A stretch of 64,000 bases of DNA, taken from assembly GCA_022702705.1 (NCBI GenBank), contig CM040421.1, forward strand, positions 60,862,621 to 60,926,620. The letters run 5' to 3'. Below, in pieces: positions 25,501 to 40,500 of this stretch. The DNA is from Papilionanthe hookeriana x Papilionanthe teres (taxonomy: Eukaryota; Streptophyta; Magnoliopsida; Asparagales; Orchidaceae). The notes beneath the pieces were generated by a model, which had not been told where the DNA came from, ran no database searches, and saw nothing but the letters and a program-made list of their open reading frames with translations. Positions within the stretch are counted from its first letter, which is position 1; each line of letters begins with the position of its first letter. A program made the position numbers and the translations under genes.

Positions 25501-28500
25501 ACCTAGGTATTCTTAATGAAGGATAAACCTGAAACAACGAAAATCCTCCAAACCATTCATAAAATGATTCAAACTCAATTTCAATTTAACATTCAAATCC
25601 TCAAACCTATAATATAAAGAAATATTTTAAATCCATTGGGTTCTATCTCACAAAAAAACAGGATCGTCAATATGAGTTCATGTATTGATATCCCACAAAC
25701 AAACTAGGATAGTTAAGAGAAAGAGTATGCATCTCCTTGAAGTATCCCTATTAATTATGATATTCCATCAAGTTTCAAAATATCTTTAAGGGGAACCAAT
25801 TTTTACTGCAATATACCCTATCAATCAAATGTCTGATATGATACTTAACTTCAAAGCACATCTTCATGTTTTGATGGTTACCTATCCTCACATTAGAACT
25901 TTCTCTTCTACTATATCACTTAAAATCTTTGCGTGTATCATTTGTTCATGTTTATTCCTCCCATAAACACACAAAACTTGACCCAAGATCTAAAAGTGTA
26001 CTTTTCTTGAGTATGCCACTAACATAAGATGTATAAGTGTCACTCTCCTGTTACCAGAAAATATTACAACTCCATGGATGTAAATTTTTAAAATCAACCC
26101 TACTACCCAAAATCTGATGTTTAGAAGGGGTACAAGTGAACATTATTTTTGGGATGCACCTACTCTATCTAGCACTCCTATCCCGGTTGAGGATGCCCAA
26201 ACAATGCAATCAGCTCAACCTAAAGTCCAAAATAAAAAACTTTGTGTATGCAATGAGGAAGAAAATTTATTAGCAGATGGAAGATATTGTAAGGGCATAA
26301 CTGCTCAAATCAAAACTCAACTCCGCTTTCACCTAAAACTTCAAGTAAAGAGGAATCTGGTACTCATGAGTTATCTCTGTCCTCTTCTGATACTAGTGGT
26401 AAGAAAAGCTGCATTAGATATTCAATTCAAGAGTATGTAGCTTCTAGGAAGTCATTCTCATCATACAACTTTTGTTTCTAATATTGATAGTATACAAATT
26501 CCTAAATTCATTCATGAAGCTACTGAAAATCCAAAATTGAGAAAAGCAGTTAAAGAAGAGATTTGGTACAACAGCTTGATTGTATATAAATTCTTATCAA
26601 ACTTCCTTGGGATAAGAAGCCGGTTGGGTGCAAAGGAGTGTTGAATATCAAATACAAAGCTGATGAGGGAATTGAGAGATCCAAAGCCAAATTTATTGTA
26701 AAAGGTTTCACTCAAGCCTATGGAATCGACTATCGAGAGACATTCGCACCAGTTGTCAAAATTAACACTATCAGAGTTCTCCTTTCAGTGGCAGTTAATA
26801 AGGAATAGGGACGAGAGAGTGATTCTAACAAATACTTAGTATGCAAACTCAAGAAGTCTCTTTATGGGCTTAAGCAATCATCAAGAGTGTGGTTTGAAAG
26901 GTTTTCTAAAACCATATGATCTAATGAGTCTTATCAAAGTCAAGCTGATCATACTGTATTTGTAGAACACACTCAAGAAGTTAAGATTGTTGCATTGATA
27001 ATATATATGGATGATATGATTCTTATATGTAATGATGAAAAGAGAGATTCTCAAGATCAAAGAAACTATAAACCATGAGATATTTTCTTGGTGCGGAGAC
27101 AGCAAGTTCCAAGAAAGATATCATTATATCACAGAGAAAATACATTCTAGATCTAATAAAAAAATTGGGATCATTGCATGTAAGTCTGTTGATACTCCGA
27201 TAAATCCTAACCACTGTAAAAGAGGGGAGAAGAAATAAAGGAAAAACTAATGATTGGTAGGAAAACTTATCTACCTGTCACACACAAGGTCAGATATTGA
27301 ATACTCTCTCAGTATTCTAAGCCAACACATGAATAGCACAAATGAAGAGCATTTGGAGATAGTTTACAGAATTCTGAGGTTTCTCAATAAGACTCCTAGT
27401 TATGGATTAATATTTGAGAAAACTAGGAACAAAGAGGTGGAAGTCTATATTGGTGCTAGTTGGACTAGTTAACTCACTGACAGAATGTCCACTACTAGTT
27501 ATTGTTTTATGTATGAGGAAATCATGAAAAACTATAAGCAAACTATTATTTCTAGAAACAATGTAGAATCAGAATATATGGCACTTCTCTTGGAAATCTA
27601 TGAAGGGATCTGGATTAAAAAAATTGTTGAAGGAACCGGGATGTATCGCCAATAAGCCCATAAAGATGTTTTGTGACAGTCAAACAACTATTAGTATTGC
27701 CAAAAATCGTGTGCATCATGATAGGACCAACTATTAGTATTGTCAAAAATCTTGTGCATCAAGATAGGACCAAATATACTGAAGTTAATAGAAATATCAT
27801 CTCTAAAAAAGTTAATGGGGAAATACACAACTAACATCCCGACACACCAACTTGATGTCTTCACCAAAACTCTTCCTTTAAGCACCTTCTCAAGGTTCAA
27901 TATCAAGCTTGATCTCTACAACATCTATGACCCAGCTTGAGGGGGAGTGTGAAAATGTGATTTTTTGATTGGGACAACTTAGGAAACTCTTAAATTACTT
28001 ATTCCCTTCCAATTTTATCTTCTTCATTTTTTATTTCAAAATTATTTATTTTCCTAATTTAGGTTTGATATAATTGGTAATTTTGTAAATTAGGAAAGAT
28101 TGTTTTCCCTACATATATGTACTCCACATGTGAATAATATAATCAAGAAAGAATTATTATTCTCCAAATCAGTTCTCTACAAGAACTACATCTTATAATC
28201 CAAAATTTATTCCACTCAATGCAATGATCACAATAATGACCATGTTTACAGTCAAATTTATGATTATGCTTATGACTTCAAATGTTATGCTCACTCCACT
28301 GTTATGCCATGATAATGATTGCCATGTCAAATGTCATATTTATATATATATTTGTAACATATTCAATGTTAAATATGTGTATTTCATTTTCTCCTATTGG
28401 GTTTACTATTTTTTTAGAATGGTGATATATCCACTAAGTTATATTTATTAATATAACTCACCCCATTAATTGATGACTGTTACACAAGAAAGTCTAAGAT

Positions 28501-31500
28501 GAAGTAAGAGGTCAAAGAGGATTTTGTATACAGCCAATGTAGAGCACCTTGGTTAGCTATTTGTGTAAGATAGATGCATAGCATAGTTTTAGATACAGAT
28601 GTATTATCCGAAGGAATGATAAATTTCTAGAATTTCAATGTTTCTATGAATAATAATTTTAATCAAGACCATATAATAATGTATCCAGATATTACATACA
28701 TGTATATTTTTGTATCCTATAGTTATCAAGGATTAGCAAATCTTTTATACCTTGGATATTAAATTGGATGGTTATACACTTGTACATTTTTTTATGCAAT
28801 GTCTATAATTTGATGCAAATTAATTTATCATGACTTGTTCACATGCAATCGTTATGCCATCGAGTATGTAAACATTTGGTAATTGTATATTGGGGCACAT
28901 GTGAGTAATTCAACCTCTTCCATCATAGCTATCCGTTCCAGCCTTTAACGAATGTAATTGTTAGATTTTGCTCTATTTGATCAATACAATATAGGGTTGT
29001 TCAAGGATTTTTAGACACTCTAATATGATTTTCATGGATAAAATTGTGTTGTTGAGTGGATTACGAGTACAACTACAAATTGGAAAATTCAAATCGTGTA
29101 GTTGTCAAAATTACTATCTCGTGTGCATTTAAATATTCTAAATGCCATCCCTTGAATAAGAAAATCTTACCTTCCTCTGATAAAATGAACACGTAGAAAT
29201 GGAAATGACAGCAATGTTGCTAGTTAAGTATACCTTGTTGCCAATTGCTCTTCCAAATCCACATGCTACAGCTGCAGCGTCAACATCACCAACATTTGAC
29301 CGAAGGTTCTTTCTGGCCCTTTTAAGAACATAAATGTGCAGTGAGGAATATTACAAATGTTAAACAAGCACTGAACAAAATATAGAAGCAATAAAAGAAA
29401 ATGTTAAAAACCAAAATAAAACAAATCAATGAAGAATCAAGTACCATGCACCAATAAGCAACCCTGCTAGCTGCCTGGAGCCAACACGTTCAAAAGATGT
29501 TCCCTCATCTAAGGTTCTACCAATGGTATCCAGCCACCATTGCCCATTGGCGCTGCCTTCAAGTCCCACCTATTTCCAGCGAAAAATAAGCTCCAACATA
29601 AAACTCAGACTAAGCTTGCAGAATACAACTCCAGCTTATTCTTATCAGATTCAAGCACAGCACTGAATAACAAATACAGTAACCATTCTTTCAAAGGCAG
29701 ATTCTAATAAGAACTTCCATATGACCTGAATGAATTTAAAATAAAAGGGCCATATCCATCACTATTATAATAATTAATGGCTCAGATATAGCACAAGTTG
29801 GATCATTGTTAGCATTGCATGGCCAGCTATCTTCCAATGATTGCATTGGGTTTGAGGTGGGCATGCTGGTTCAGTTCACAGGTCAACATGTTCAGGCCAA
29901 TCAATCCTATGGGGTTTTAGAAATATTAATATATATCTTAAGATTTAAAATACAGATGAAGATCTGCAAATAGGAAGAACCACTATATTCTATAGCCTAA
30001 AATCTTAAAGAGACTTTCTCGTGCAAAAGTCAAATTTTTTGTCCATTTTGCAGCATAACAGGCTGACAGGACTACGCATAGATCATGATATTTCATCCCT
30101 GAATATTCATCTGAGAATTTTTTTGTGCTCCGGAAAATTACACGGATTCAGCAAAGTTCATTAGACTGGAAAAGTAAGCTGATCTGTTCGAGTTGACAAG
30201 CAAAACTTTTGCAGTTTCTGATAGAAAAATATTAAACAGGCAAGACATGCAGATTAATTTATCCTGAGAAATTGATATAAGCAAGAAAAAAAAAAGAGAT
30301 CAAGAAATATATACTTGTGGACAATAGTCACCATCTTAAAGCGATATTCAATCATAAGAAAAGAGTTATGAATTATGATAATTAGGATAACATGAAGAAT
30401 ACAAATCTGAATTGATGGATAATTGTGAATTTAATAACAGAAAAAAGTTCCATTCGATCTTATTAAATTTGAATTCACGCCAGAGACTAAGTTTTTGCCT
30501 CCTGATTCTAAAGTTTATCAAAAGCTAAAACTAAAATCTAAAATTAAATCTGAGAGCATTTCTGAAGCAGAACCAAAAATTGAGGATAAAATCAATAATG
30601 AAATAAAATTTTGAAACATAACAAATAATAAATGTACAAGTTGTTGAATTAAGTGAGTTAATTAATAATGAATTTCATGATATTATCTCAATGATAAGAG
30701 AACAATACTATTGATTTTGTTGTGGGTTTTTAGTTTATTGATTTACAAAATGATCAAAAATTTATGGAGAAAAAAGAACTTTGTGCACATATCAACGGGC
30801 ATATTCATGATAACTGCCTTCAAGTAAATATGAAATCCAAATCTCCATCAAAATGGTTGAACAATGAGTAATATTTAGACTGCAACAACAGCAACAACAA
30901 CCTTTTATCCCACTAAGTGGGATCGGCTACATTGTGTCCTATTGAGTGTTACATTTTCATTTAATTCTAATAGATTAAGTTCATTTTTCATACAAGATGC
31001 CCAAATCTTTTTAGGTCTACCATTACCTTTCATAACATAAGTTGAATCTGAAACATCTACTTTCCTAATTGGATCTTCAGATGGTCGACATTTGATGTGA
31101 CCAAACCATTTAAAACGACTCTCTCTATTCTTGTCTGCAACTAGAGCTACACCAAGCCTTTCATGAATAGATTCATTTTGCATTTTGTTCCTAAGTGTCA
31201 AGCCACTTATCCACCTAAGCATTCTCATCTCAACAACATTTAAACTTGCTTTATGCTTCTCTTTGAAGGGCCAATATTCTGCATCATAAAGCATTGCAAG
31301 TCTCACCACCACCTTATAAAATCTTCCTTTTAAGTCTAAGTGGTACTGTTCTATCACACAATAGGCCTAATGCAACCTTCCACTTCAACCAACCAGCCTG
31401 AATACTACTAATAACATCCCCATTTATATTACCATCACTTAGAATAATAGATCAAAGATATTTAAAATGTTCACACATTTTAATGATTTCAACACCCATA

Positions 31501-34500
31501 GTTACAACTCTTCCACTAGAGCCACTACTACTAAAACTACATTCCATATATTCAACTTTAGATCTACACAAACGAAGGAATTTAGACTCCAATATAGACC
31601 TCCATAATTCAAGTTATTACTTAACTCCTTCCCTAGTCTTATCCACAAGAAGGATTTCATCAGCAAAAAGTATAGACCAAGGTACATCCTCTTGTATATG
31701 TACAGTAGGAGCATCCATAACTAAAGCAATTAGAGACGAAATGTGATTAAAATGTCATATTTCTATGATTTGTCTGTTATTGGAGAGATTTGATTAATAA
31801 CTTCAATTTTAACTACCATCCATCATCTACCACTATTGGAATTATATACAGTGCCATCACTAAGGAACATATAAAAGTTTTGATACTTTTTACTAGCAAC
31901 ATAGATTTTCATAAAGGCATTGTCGAAAAACTACTATTAATTATGATAAACAAAAGTCTACTAAAAATATATATGAGATGTGGAATTTAAAGAAGATGCT
32001 GAAGTGATGGTTTTCTAAACTCTACAAGATATTGCACTAAACTACTTAATATACTAATTAAAATAAATTTGATACAATATGAAGTGGTACAATATATTAA
32101 TATAAATGCTTTAAAACAAAATTCTAATATGAACTATATTTTAATTTGATTTATTTTTCTTTCATAAATCATCAATCAATACTTTGGATTCTTCTCCTTT
32201 GTCATATCCTCTGTCAAGATTCACATCCAATACATTATTTACAAAATGTTTAGAAAATAATAGAATTTGTGCAAGAAGACATAACAAAAGATGACAGTAT
32301 ATCAACCGTTGAAAAAGGATATCAGATACCGCATGTACTGACGCAACAAACTTGCATGTGATAATTCATGAATTAATCTACACAAAGTCCAATAATTATT
32401 CTATAATATAATTGATGAATAACAACTGAACAAACCGGCTAAGTTGAATTTTTTTTATATCTAGATAGAATTCATAAAAATCTTAAGCTTATAGTCATTT
32501 GAGAAGCATGATGTAAATGTAGAGATAAACAAACTAAAAAAAAAGATATTATGGCAATTTTAAGGTTTTCTTTTATTTGGAGCTCTCATGTTTATGTTTT
32601 CTTGAAAATAAAACATGATATATTGTTTCCTATATTGAGAATGGGCACTATTCTTTGAATATTTGCAATATTGCCATTGATAAAGTTTGTGACACCGAAA
32701 CTAGTTCAAAACAGTGAACAGAAACAAATTCATTAATCAACTGACTCAAGATTATTATAAAACACGACTCAAAACTGAAAATAAGATCCAACAACAAACG
32801 TTCCCGGCTAGGGTCGGGTGGTGGCATCGATGAGGCGGTTGAGGAGTAGTAGTGATAGAGGGAAGGTGAGGATGAAGGTGGGTATGAAGGGAAAGGGATA
32901 GGAGGTTGATGGTGGGGTTTGGGAAGAGGATAGATGGCTAGTAGGACTGCAAGGAAGATTGTTACGGCGCTGGTTGGAGGCCTAGAGGTCTGGACAGCAA
33001 TGCTTGTTGTAGGGGAAGGGATGGCGAGGTGCTGGTAGGTGGCCGAGAGAGCTAGGAAGCAATTTGCTGCAGGGGAAGAGATGGCAGGGTGTTGATAGCG
33101 GTCGGGGAGGGCTGGACAGCAATGTTGTGGCAGTAATAGGAATGGCAGGATAACTGGGAGGAGATGGGATGGCCAGTACTTAAGCGAGGTGAAGGAGAAG
33201 TGGTATGGAGGGGGATAGGGGAATATAACCTCGGATATAACCGAAGCATCACCCGTTGTCGGATACAGCCCTAGTAAGGGAAGAGAAGACTCCACACAAA
33301 ATCTTAAAAAGAAATCAACCATAACCTAACCCTAATTGCAACAACAAGCAAATAAATAGATTCCCCTCAAGCATGCTACAAGAAAGGAAAGGAGAAATGA
33401 TAGAAAAGGAAGGGAGGAAGGAGGCCGGCGACATTGTTGCCCCTTCCAATCGTCGCATGGTCTCATAGGAGTTGGGACCGGCCTCCCCAGATGGAGCTCG
33501 GTCCAGATTGAGATCGGTCTCCTCAGAAGGGATCGCTCAGTCCATCTACCAAACGGTTCAGCTGGTTGGTCTCACCCCTACATTAGTCTTTCGATGTTGG
33601 GAGAGATTCAACTTCATTCGTCGAAGCTTCCGGTTCTTCATCTGTAATCCTAGCAGCATCTGGATCTTATTGGTGACTGCACCATGATCCAAGGTACTTG
33701 AGGGTCTTTCCTAACTTACGTGCAAACATCCACATTGGTCAAATCTTCTGGGAGTTTACTATTGAACTGAGCTGTGTCCTGCCTCTTGCTTAATACTCCC
33801 ACGGTCATCCACGATCGACTTAACTAAATCTGAAGTGAAGAGTAACATGAACATCTCCTCACAATGGAGCATTGGTGGTAAGGTATCGATCCTGATATCC
33901 TGAAATGCTCTCTATCCCGTGTTTAGAGCGGATGTCGCAATCTTATCATCCTCTGTCAACACCAAAATTAGTCCCACGGATGGTGCTCCACTTTGTGAGA
34001 GGTCCTCTGATCTTGGACTCCGCCAAAGGAAGTAGGATGATGCAATTCACATCCTTGGTGAAGGAATATGTGATTTCTAAATCCGTCGTGCTGAGTCCTC
34101 TGGTCAAACTATCACGGTCTTCTAACAATAGGTGGCAAGCATCCATAGGGACCATGTCGCACTATACCTAGTCATGCAGTTAATCTCCAATCAAAATTTC
34201 TACCAAGCATCTCCAGTCGATGCTGACTCGATTCTCCTTTTTCAGCCATGCCAGTAATATGATTGGGAATATCTTTGATTCATGAAAACTAATTTATCAA
34301 CCAGCTTTGTAGAAGTCACATTCTTACTGCTCCCTCCATTAATGATGAGGCAGCATACATTTCCTCACCCTGGTCCTCAACTATCTCCTCATTGCTAACT
34401 TACTCCATGGCACATGATCTGTGAGGGTGACTATCCAGCTCGTAGGATAGTTGAAGGCTATGTGGTCGTAGTCGTGACATGTGAAACAATTCCTGCTTGG

Positions 34501-37500
34501 ATTGTATTGGAGGGGCTACATTTCTCCTGTTTCTTCTCAATCTGATCCTGCATGTCACTTTCTTGTCTAAGCTTGCTAGTTCCTCCCAAGGTACCCTTAT
34601 CAATCGTGGTAGCTGTAAGTGTCTTCTTGACAGAAGGCTACTGCCTGAAGAACGACTATTTCCTGCTCTGTTCTTGTTGTATTTCCACCTTCAAGACAAG
34701 AGTCTGAACATCTCCTAGTGACGAATAAAGCTGCAGTTGTACCATGTTGCTAATAATTGGCTTTAGGCCCCCCAAATAACGGGCTATTGTATGCTCCTCT
34801 ACTCAACCAAATCACACCTCATATGCAACTGATCAAACTACTCCGTGAACTCCTCTACTGACATGACCCTCTGTAGTAGATGATGGAGCCTCGGAAATAT
34901 ATCCAGATGATAGTAGGGTGGGAGGTTTTTCCTCTGCATCACTTTTTTCATCTTCTCTCACATGATAACCTTATTGCTGCTTTCCATTTTCCTGTCTCTA
35001 TAAGTTCTCCCATCATAAAAATATACTTTTCTTAAACTTGATAACCCTCTTATCCTCCGACACATCCTTATACTCGAAAATTTGTTCGACGAATTGTAGC
35101 CAATCAATAAAGTCTTCTAGATCCATACCTCCCTCTAACTCTGACAGATCCATTTTGATGTTGAAGTCTCTATGCCCTCCAAATGATATCTCCTATCCGA
35201 AATTCTCCTTATGGAAGGGATTCAGATATCCTTCTTTAAGCCTCCTCTAATACTGGATTCAGAAACATTATGGCATGTATTCTTCATCGCTGAAATTCTC
35301 CCTATGTAAGGGATTCAAATCATCCTCTTTTTCTCCCCTTAGACTCTTCAGATCTCGGTTGAGCATAACCTCTCCTGGATGATCTCATCAATCTCTGCAA
35401 GCCGTTGTTGAAGGTGATAGAGCTCTTGTCCTATCTCTTCCCTAGTAGGCTCGGGCATATATCTTCTTGGTGGCATGGTTAGGGTTCGGGATTTTGTGAA
35501 AGTGAAAAGGGTATTTGGTGGTAGGAAAGAAAATTTTTAGATTATGGTAGATGCCAGGAACCATAGGATAAGACTATAGTTATGTTAGCTTTGATACCAA
35601 ATGATACTGGAACTAGTGTGAAATAGCGGAAAAAGAAACAATTTCATCAATCAACTGACTTAAGGTTACAAAACATGACTCAGAATTGAAATAATAGTAG
35701 TGGTAAGAGGAAGGTGGGCCAAGCAGGGGAAGGTGAGGGTGAAGGTGACCGGTGGCTGGGTATGAAGGGAAAGGGATAGGAGGCAGCTGGTGGGGTTTGG
35801 GAAGAGAATGGACGGTTGGTAGGACTACAGCGAAGGTTGTTAGGGTGCGGTGCTAGTTGGAGGCCCAGATTGTTGGACAGCAATGGTTGCTGCAAAGAAA
35901 GGGATGGCAGGGTGCTGGTAGGTGGTCGGGAGGGTTGTACAACTATGGTTGTTGCTGGGAAGAGATGGCGGGGTGCTGGTAGGTGGTCGGGAGTGTCGGA
36001 TAGCAATTATCTCTTGTTCACCTTCATCCTAATTGTACGGTACTAATTATTTTTATTTCTTCCAAGATAGAATTATTAAAAAAGTCTTCATATTTTTTAA
36101 GAATGCACTTATTTTTTTTAATAATATAGTATGAGACACCATATGTAATGCCCAAATTTTAAAATACCAAGTAAATTTTGGCAAATTTAAAAAGTACCAC
36201 AAAATTTTCATCTCTAGGAATTCGATCCAATAAATTTTATAATATTCTACGACCACTATGCATGAATTATAAAATTTTGAAGTTATTAGCTTAACTAACT
36301 TAATTAAAACAATACTTAAGTCTTAATCTCTCCTTAATTAATGCAGCATTGTAGCTAACCAACCTTCACTCCCTTTTATTTTAGGGTTTCGATCAAATAG
36401 GACCCTCCTGAGCTCCAATTTCACTCTCCTCTCTCGATTTCCTTTCTTGCTCCAGTATTTGTCGTTTGGAAGATCTCTGCTCGGGGGTACTGTAGCAGCC
36501 GCGCAAATTGGGTGCATAGTCGAATGCCGCAGACTACTGTTTAGGGTTCTAATGTGAATTCGAAATGTAAGAACTTCTCTTCACGCCACTTGAGAAATTC
36601 AATTCCTTCCTCGCCCTCTTGTTTTGACATTTTTCATGATTTTTGAGCATTTCTCATTTTCAGTAGCCTTCAGTGGCGCCAATTTTGCGTCGGAAGCATC
36701 AAAAGTGGTTTGCGAGCTTCATAGGGGTTTTCAGCACGAAATCAGGGAGGGGAAAGTGAAGATTAAGGTATTAGGAAGAGTTTGAGAGAAAATAGGTGAT
36801 TTCGGAAAAATGAATTTATGTCGAAAAGCTCTTTTGAGAAATGTTTTGGTAGATATGGTGTCTTTTTTTTGGATTAATGCATGTTATGAGCTAAATTTTA
36901 TGAAACCCTATGTTATCTACGAACATCCGTGTTATCTACAAGAGAAAACGAGCTCGAGACAAGCGTGTGAGCACGGGCACTCGTGGGTTGCTCCGTCGAG
37001 TCAGTGAAATAATCTTGTGTTCATTTAAGAAAATAATCTTCTATAGGTTTTCATATGATTTTTAGTTTCACACAGATGGATTTAGAATTTCATGTATATT
37101 GTAAATGGATACCTGCAATTGAAAGTATGAATGCATGTTTTCTTCTCTTACAATACATGTGATATTATGATAATGGTAAATACATATAATTATGCTTATG
37201 ATATTAATGCCTACAGGTATTCATTATTATGCTTCATGTCTATGATACATGTAATGTCAGATAAATGTTTGATACACGAATGATTAAATGTTACAATGAA
37301 TATTATGGATAGACTATTATATGAGTGCTTGTAAGTATACTATGCAGGGATATAGCATTTCTGACTTTTGATATTTATACAAGGACGAAACGCTGGGAGC
37401 CGTTAGGATTAGGCGGTGACAGAATGTGAGGAAACCGTGAGTATCAGGGAATCTATCGATAACTATTATGTTGGGGTAAGCCCAACCTTTATTGGCCTTT

Positions 37501-40500
37501 GGAGCAGGGTGACGACTCATCATAAAAGGACATGAAATAGTTAAGCTCTTGAAATGACATTTATGAAATGACATTATTATGATTACATAAGATATACAGT
37601 TTATGAACACATCTAAGAAAATGTTTTTTATTATATTTATGATTTCATGGTTACGACCAACATGTTACACTACAGTCTTGATTTTTATACTGTCTGCTCT
37701 CTTTTCTTGTTCTCTACCATGCTAGCATGATATTACAGTGTGTAAACATGTACAGTTTCCTACGAGCATGCACATTTCTTTTCTATATATAAAATCTTAT
37801 GTTAGCCCTGATTATTTCTCTAAGCTCATTGTTGCTTATTCTTTGTTGTTGTTTTCCAGATAGGGGCAACGAGCATTGGGGTCAGTAACCAGGTGTGTCC
37901 TTGAACAACTTTTGCATGATAGTTTTGGGAGCTTGTACATATATTATGAGTAGGTATTTTTATTATATTGGGTTTAGTAGTTCTGTAAAGTTTTCAAGTT
38001 TTGGATGATATACGTATATTGTGACGATCTAGTTAGACTAATTCATCACACACTGAATTATAATTATACAAGTCAGGACGAGTAATGGTGAGAGTTGGTC
38101 TGACCAAATTGTCAGCCTCTATCGCACCACGATTGACCCTACTAGGGAGTTAGTTGGGGTGTCACAGAAAGTGATATCAGAGCATGATTATTGGATGAAA
38201 AGAGTAATAGAAGCGTGTTGGATTTAGAAGTAAGAATAAGATCAAATATGAATTAATTTATACAAAGTTATAGGTGATGAATCTGGGATGGATATCATAT
38301 ACGACTTAAGGTATCATTCATGCACAACACAATATTTTATGATAAATAGCATTTGAATAATAAATTGAGTCAATACAGAAGAGCATGCCTGAAGATAAAT
38401 CAGAAAGTATTGAGGAACAGTTTTGTAGGTCAAGTGCATAACACAAAGTTAGAGCTGAAAATGTTTTGAACAAAAATGAAAAATTAGAAAAAGAAAAATG
38501 AGGACACCAAAGCTACTGAGTTACAAGGCATGGTGCAGTTAATATCACGGGTAGCTGATAAAATGACTATTATTAAAAGATCTTTCACTAGTACATGCCC
38601 CATATCTTAAATTAGGGCAAAAGTTTATCGGCATTTGAAGAATTTCAGTCTTTCAAGCCACCTACATTCAAGAGTGTCAGTGACCCTACAGCTGCTAGAG
38701 ATTGGCTTTTGAAGATCGGAAAAATTTCAGATAGTATGATTTTTCCGGAAAATAGGAGAGTAGTGTTAGCTACATTCATGCCAGAAGGCGAACAAAATAT
38801 ATGGTAGCAGGCGCAGCATAGAAAAAATTTTCAGCTGACACCTCTTCCACAGATTCATTGGGAAGAACTTGTCAAAGTCTTCAAAGCTTGGTTCATTCAG
38901 CCTTCAACAAATTAGCACTGCAAGATAAGTTCTTAAATTTAACTCGAGGGCCCAAGACATTTATGTAATATGAGGCAGATTCACTTCTTTCTCAAGATAT
39001 GCACCTTACTATGTCAGCACCCAAGAAAAAAAATAACAGATTTCTGCGCGGTCTCGGAGATCAATTGAGGTTAACATTGGCTCCATTTGAGATCAGTGAT
39101 TTATATATGCTAGTTGAAAGGGATAGGAGAATTGAAAATGAGATAATTTTTTTCAGTCAGCAATGGCAATCTCGGGCAAGCAAACAAAAAGATTTCGATA
39201 AGAGAATAATTCGAATACAAGGAAATTAAATCAGAACATAAGCAAAAGCAGCCTCAGATAGAAAAGCCAATTTGTGAAAAATGTGATATTTGCACAGTGT
39301 TTGATTGGTTCAAGAAAATATTACAAATGTGGACAACCATAACAAATCCAAATCAATTGTCTACAATAAAAGAAGAGAGACAGCAGATCACTGACAATTT
39401 AAGGACAATGACAGCCCAAAAAACTTTTGGAAGGCAGTCAACCTAGCAGAACTCAATTTTTGGGAAAGACCTCAGTGTAAGCAAATGGTGAAACTTCAAA
39501 GCACATAATTGAGCAACCACTAAATGCCCGATTTTTTGCAATTAACCCTCGAGAAGCCAAAGAATCTGAAGAAGTGGTTAGAGGTTCGCACCCAATTCAA
39601 GTTCAGCCTGATATTGTTCTATTTGAATCAGTGCATCACATTCCTTTATTTCTATTATGCATTTTGCTCCTAGTCGGTATGTGATTATGCCACCAAGAAA
39701 TGGGTTTTGTGCCAAAATGTATAGTGCATGTTCATATTCATGATAAGAAATTGCCAAGAAAGTTGATTATCATACAAAGTCGGACCTTTGATATCATTTT
39801 GGGATGGATTAGTTGGTAAATCTTTTTTTACAATTTAATTTTTAAAAAGGCAGGTTACATTGAAATCGCCTTGTGAAAAAACATTTATATCTTATGTGAT
39901 TGAAATATACAATCATCCTTGATTAATCCAATAAAAGTTAGGAAGTATTTGCAAAGTGGCGAAATGGTGTTCTTAGCGAATTAGAAGTGTTGAATAATAT
40001 GTATATGAATTGAAGAACATCATGGTAGTTTTAAAAATTTTTGATGTATTTCCTAAAGAATTATAAGGGCTACAGCCAAAACGAGAAGTTGAATTTGGTA
40101 TTGATGTGCAACGAGGAACGTCTACAATATTCAAATCTCTATCCAAAATAACTCTGAAGGAATTGCAAGAATTGAAATGTTAGTTGCAGGAATTGATAGA
40201 TAACTATTTTATCAGGTCAAGCAATTCACCTTAAAGTGCTCCAGTATTATTCGTCAAGAAGAATGATGGATCCATGTGATTATGTATTGATTACAGAGAG
40301 TTGAACAAGTTAACAATCAAGAAAAAATATCATTTGGCCATAATTGATGATTTATTTGATCAATTAGAGGGCGCAACTTTATTTTCCCGAATTGATCTAG
40401 AATGGGATATTATCAAGTCAGTGTCAAAGAGACAGACACAACTAAGACAGCTTTTAGGACTAGGTGTGGTCATTATGAATTTTTAGTTATACATTTTGGT

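Larger units (their letters stand above)
21403..28181 (+). mobile_element. degenerate Ty1/Copia LTR retrotransposon with nested LINEs
   Basis: Both LTRs, a primer-binding site, decayed protease, integrase, reverse transcriptase and RNase H, and a polypurine tract (gagggggag, 27939-27947) are in the expected order. Identical 6-mers agaact flank the whole element (21397-21402 and 28182-28187). The 5' LTR is split by two later insertions; its remaining pieces add up to the size of the 234-bp 3' LTR. Stops and frameshifts throughout show that it is dead. It sits in the 9.8-kb intron of the 5-phosphatase gene, antisense to it. Confidence 0.9.
32690..36010 (-). mobile_element. Ty3/Gypsy relic, minus strand
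   Basis: Two related LTR segments (32690 to about 33330 and 35602 to about 36010) share the start tga(c/t)ac..aactag, a matching aatcaactgact block and a GA-rich body. Between them on the minus strand are a primer-binding site and a decayed gag with protease; reverse transcriptase and integrase are gone. The outer end of the right LTR stops abruptly at about 36010. Lies within the 16.1-kb intron, same strand as the gene. Confidence 0.75.

Noticed and set aside
32648..33322. 224-codon minus-strand frame, Pro/Ser/Leu-rich
   Set aside because: It covers the LTR of the minus-strand Gypsy relic; composition and position fit LTR sequence, not a gene.
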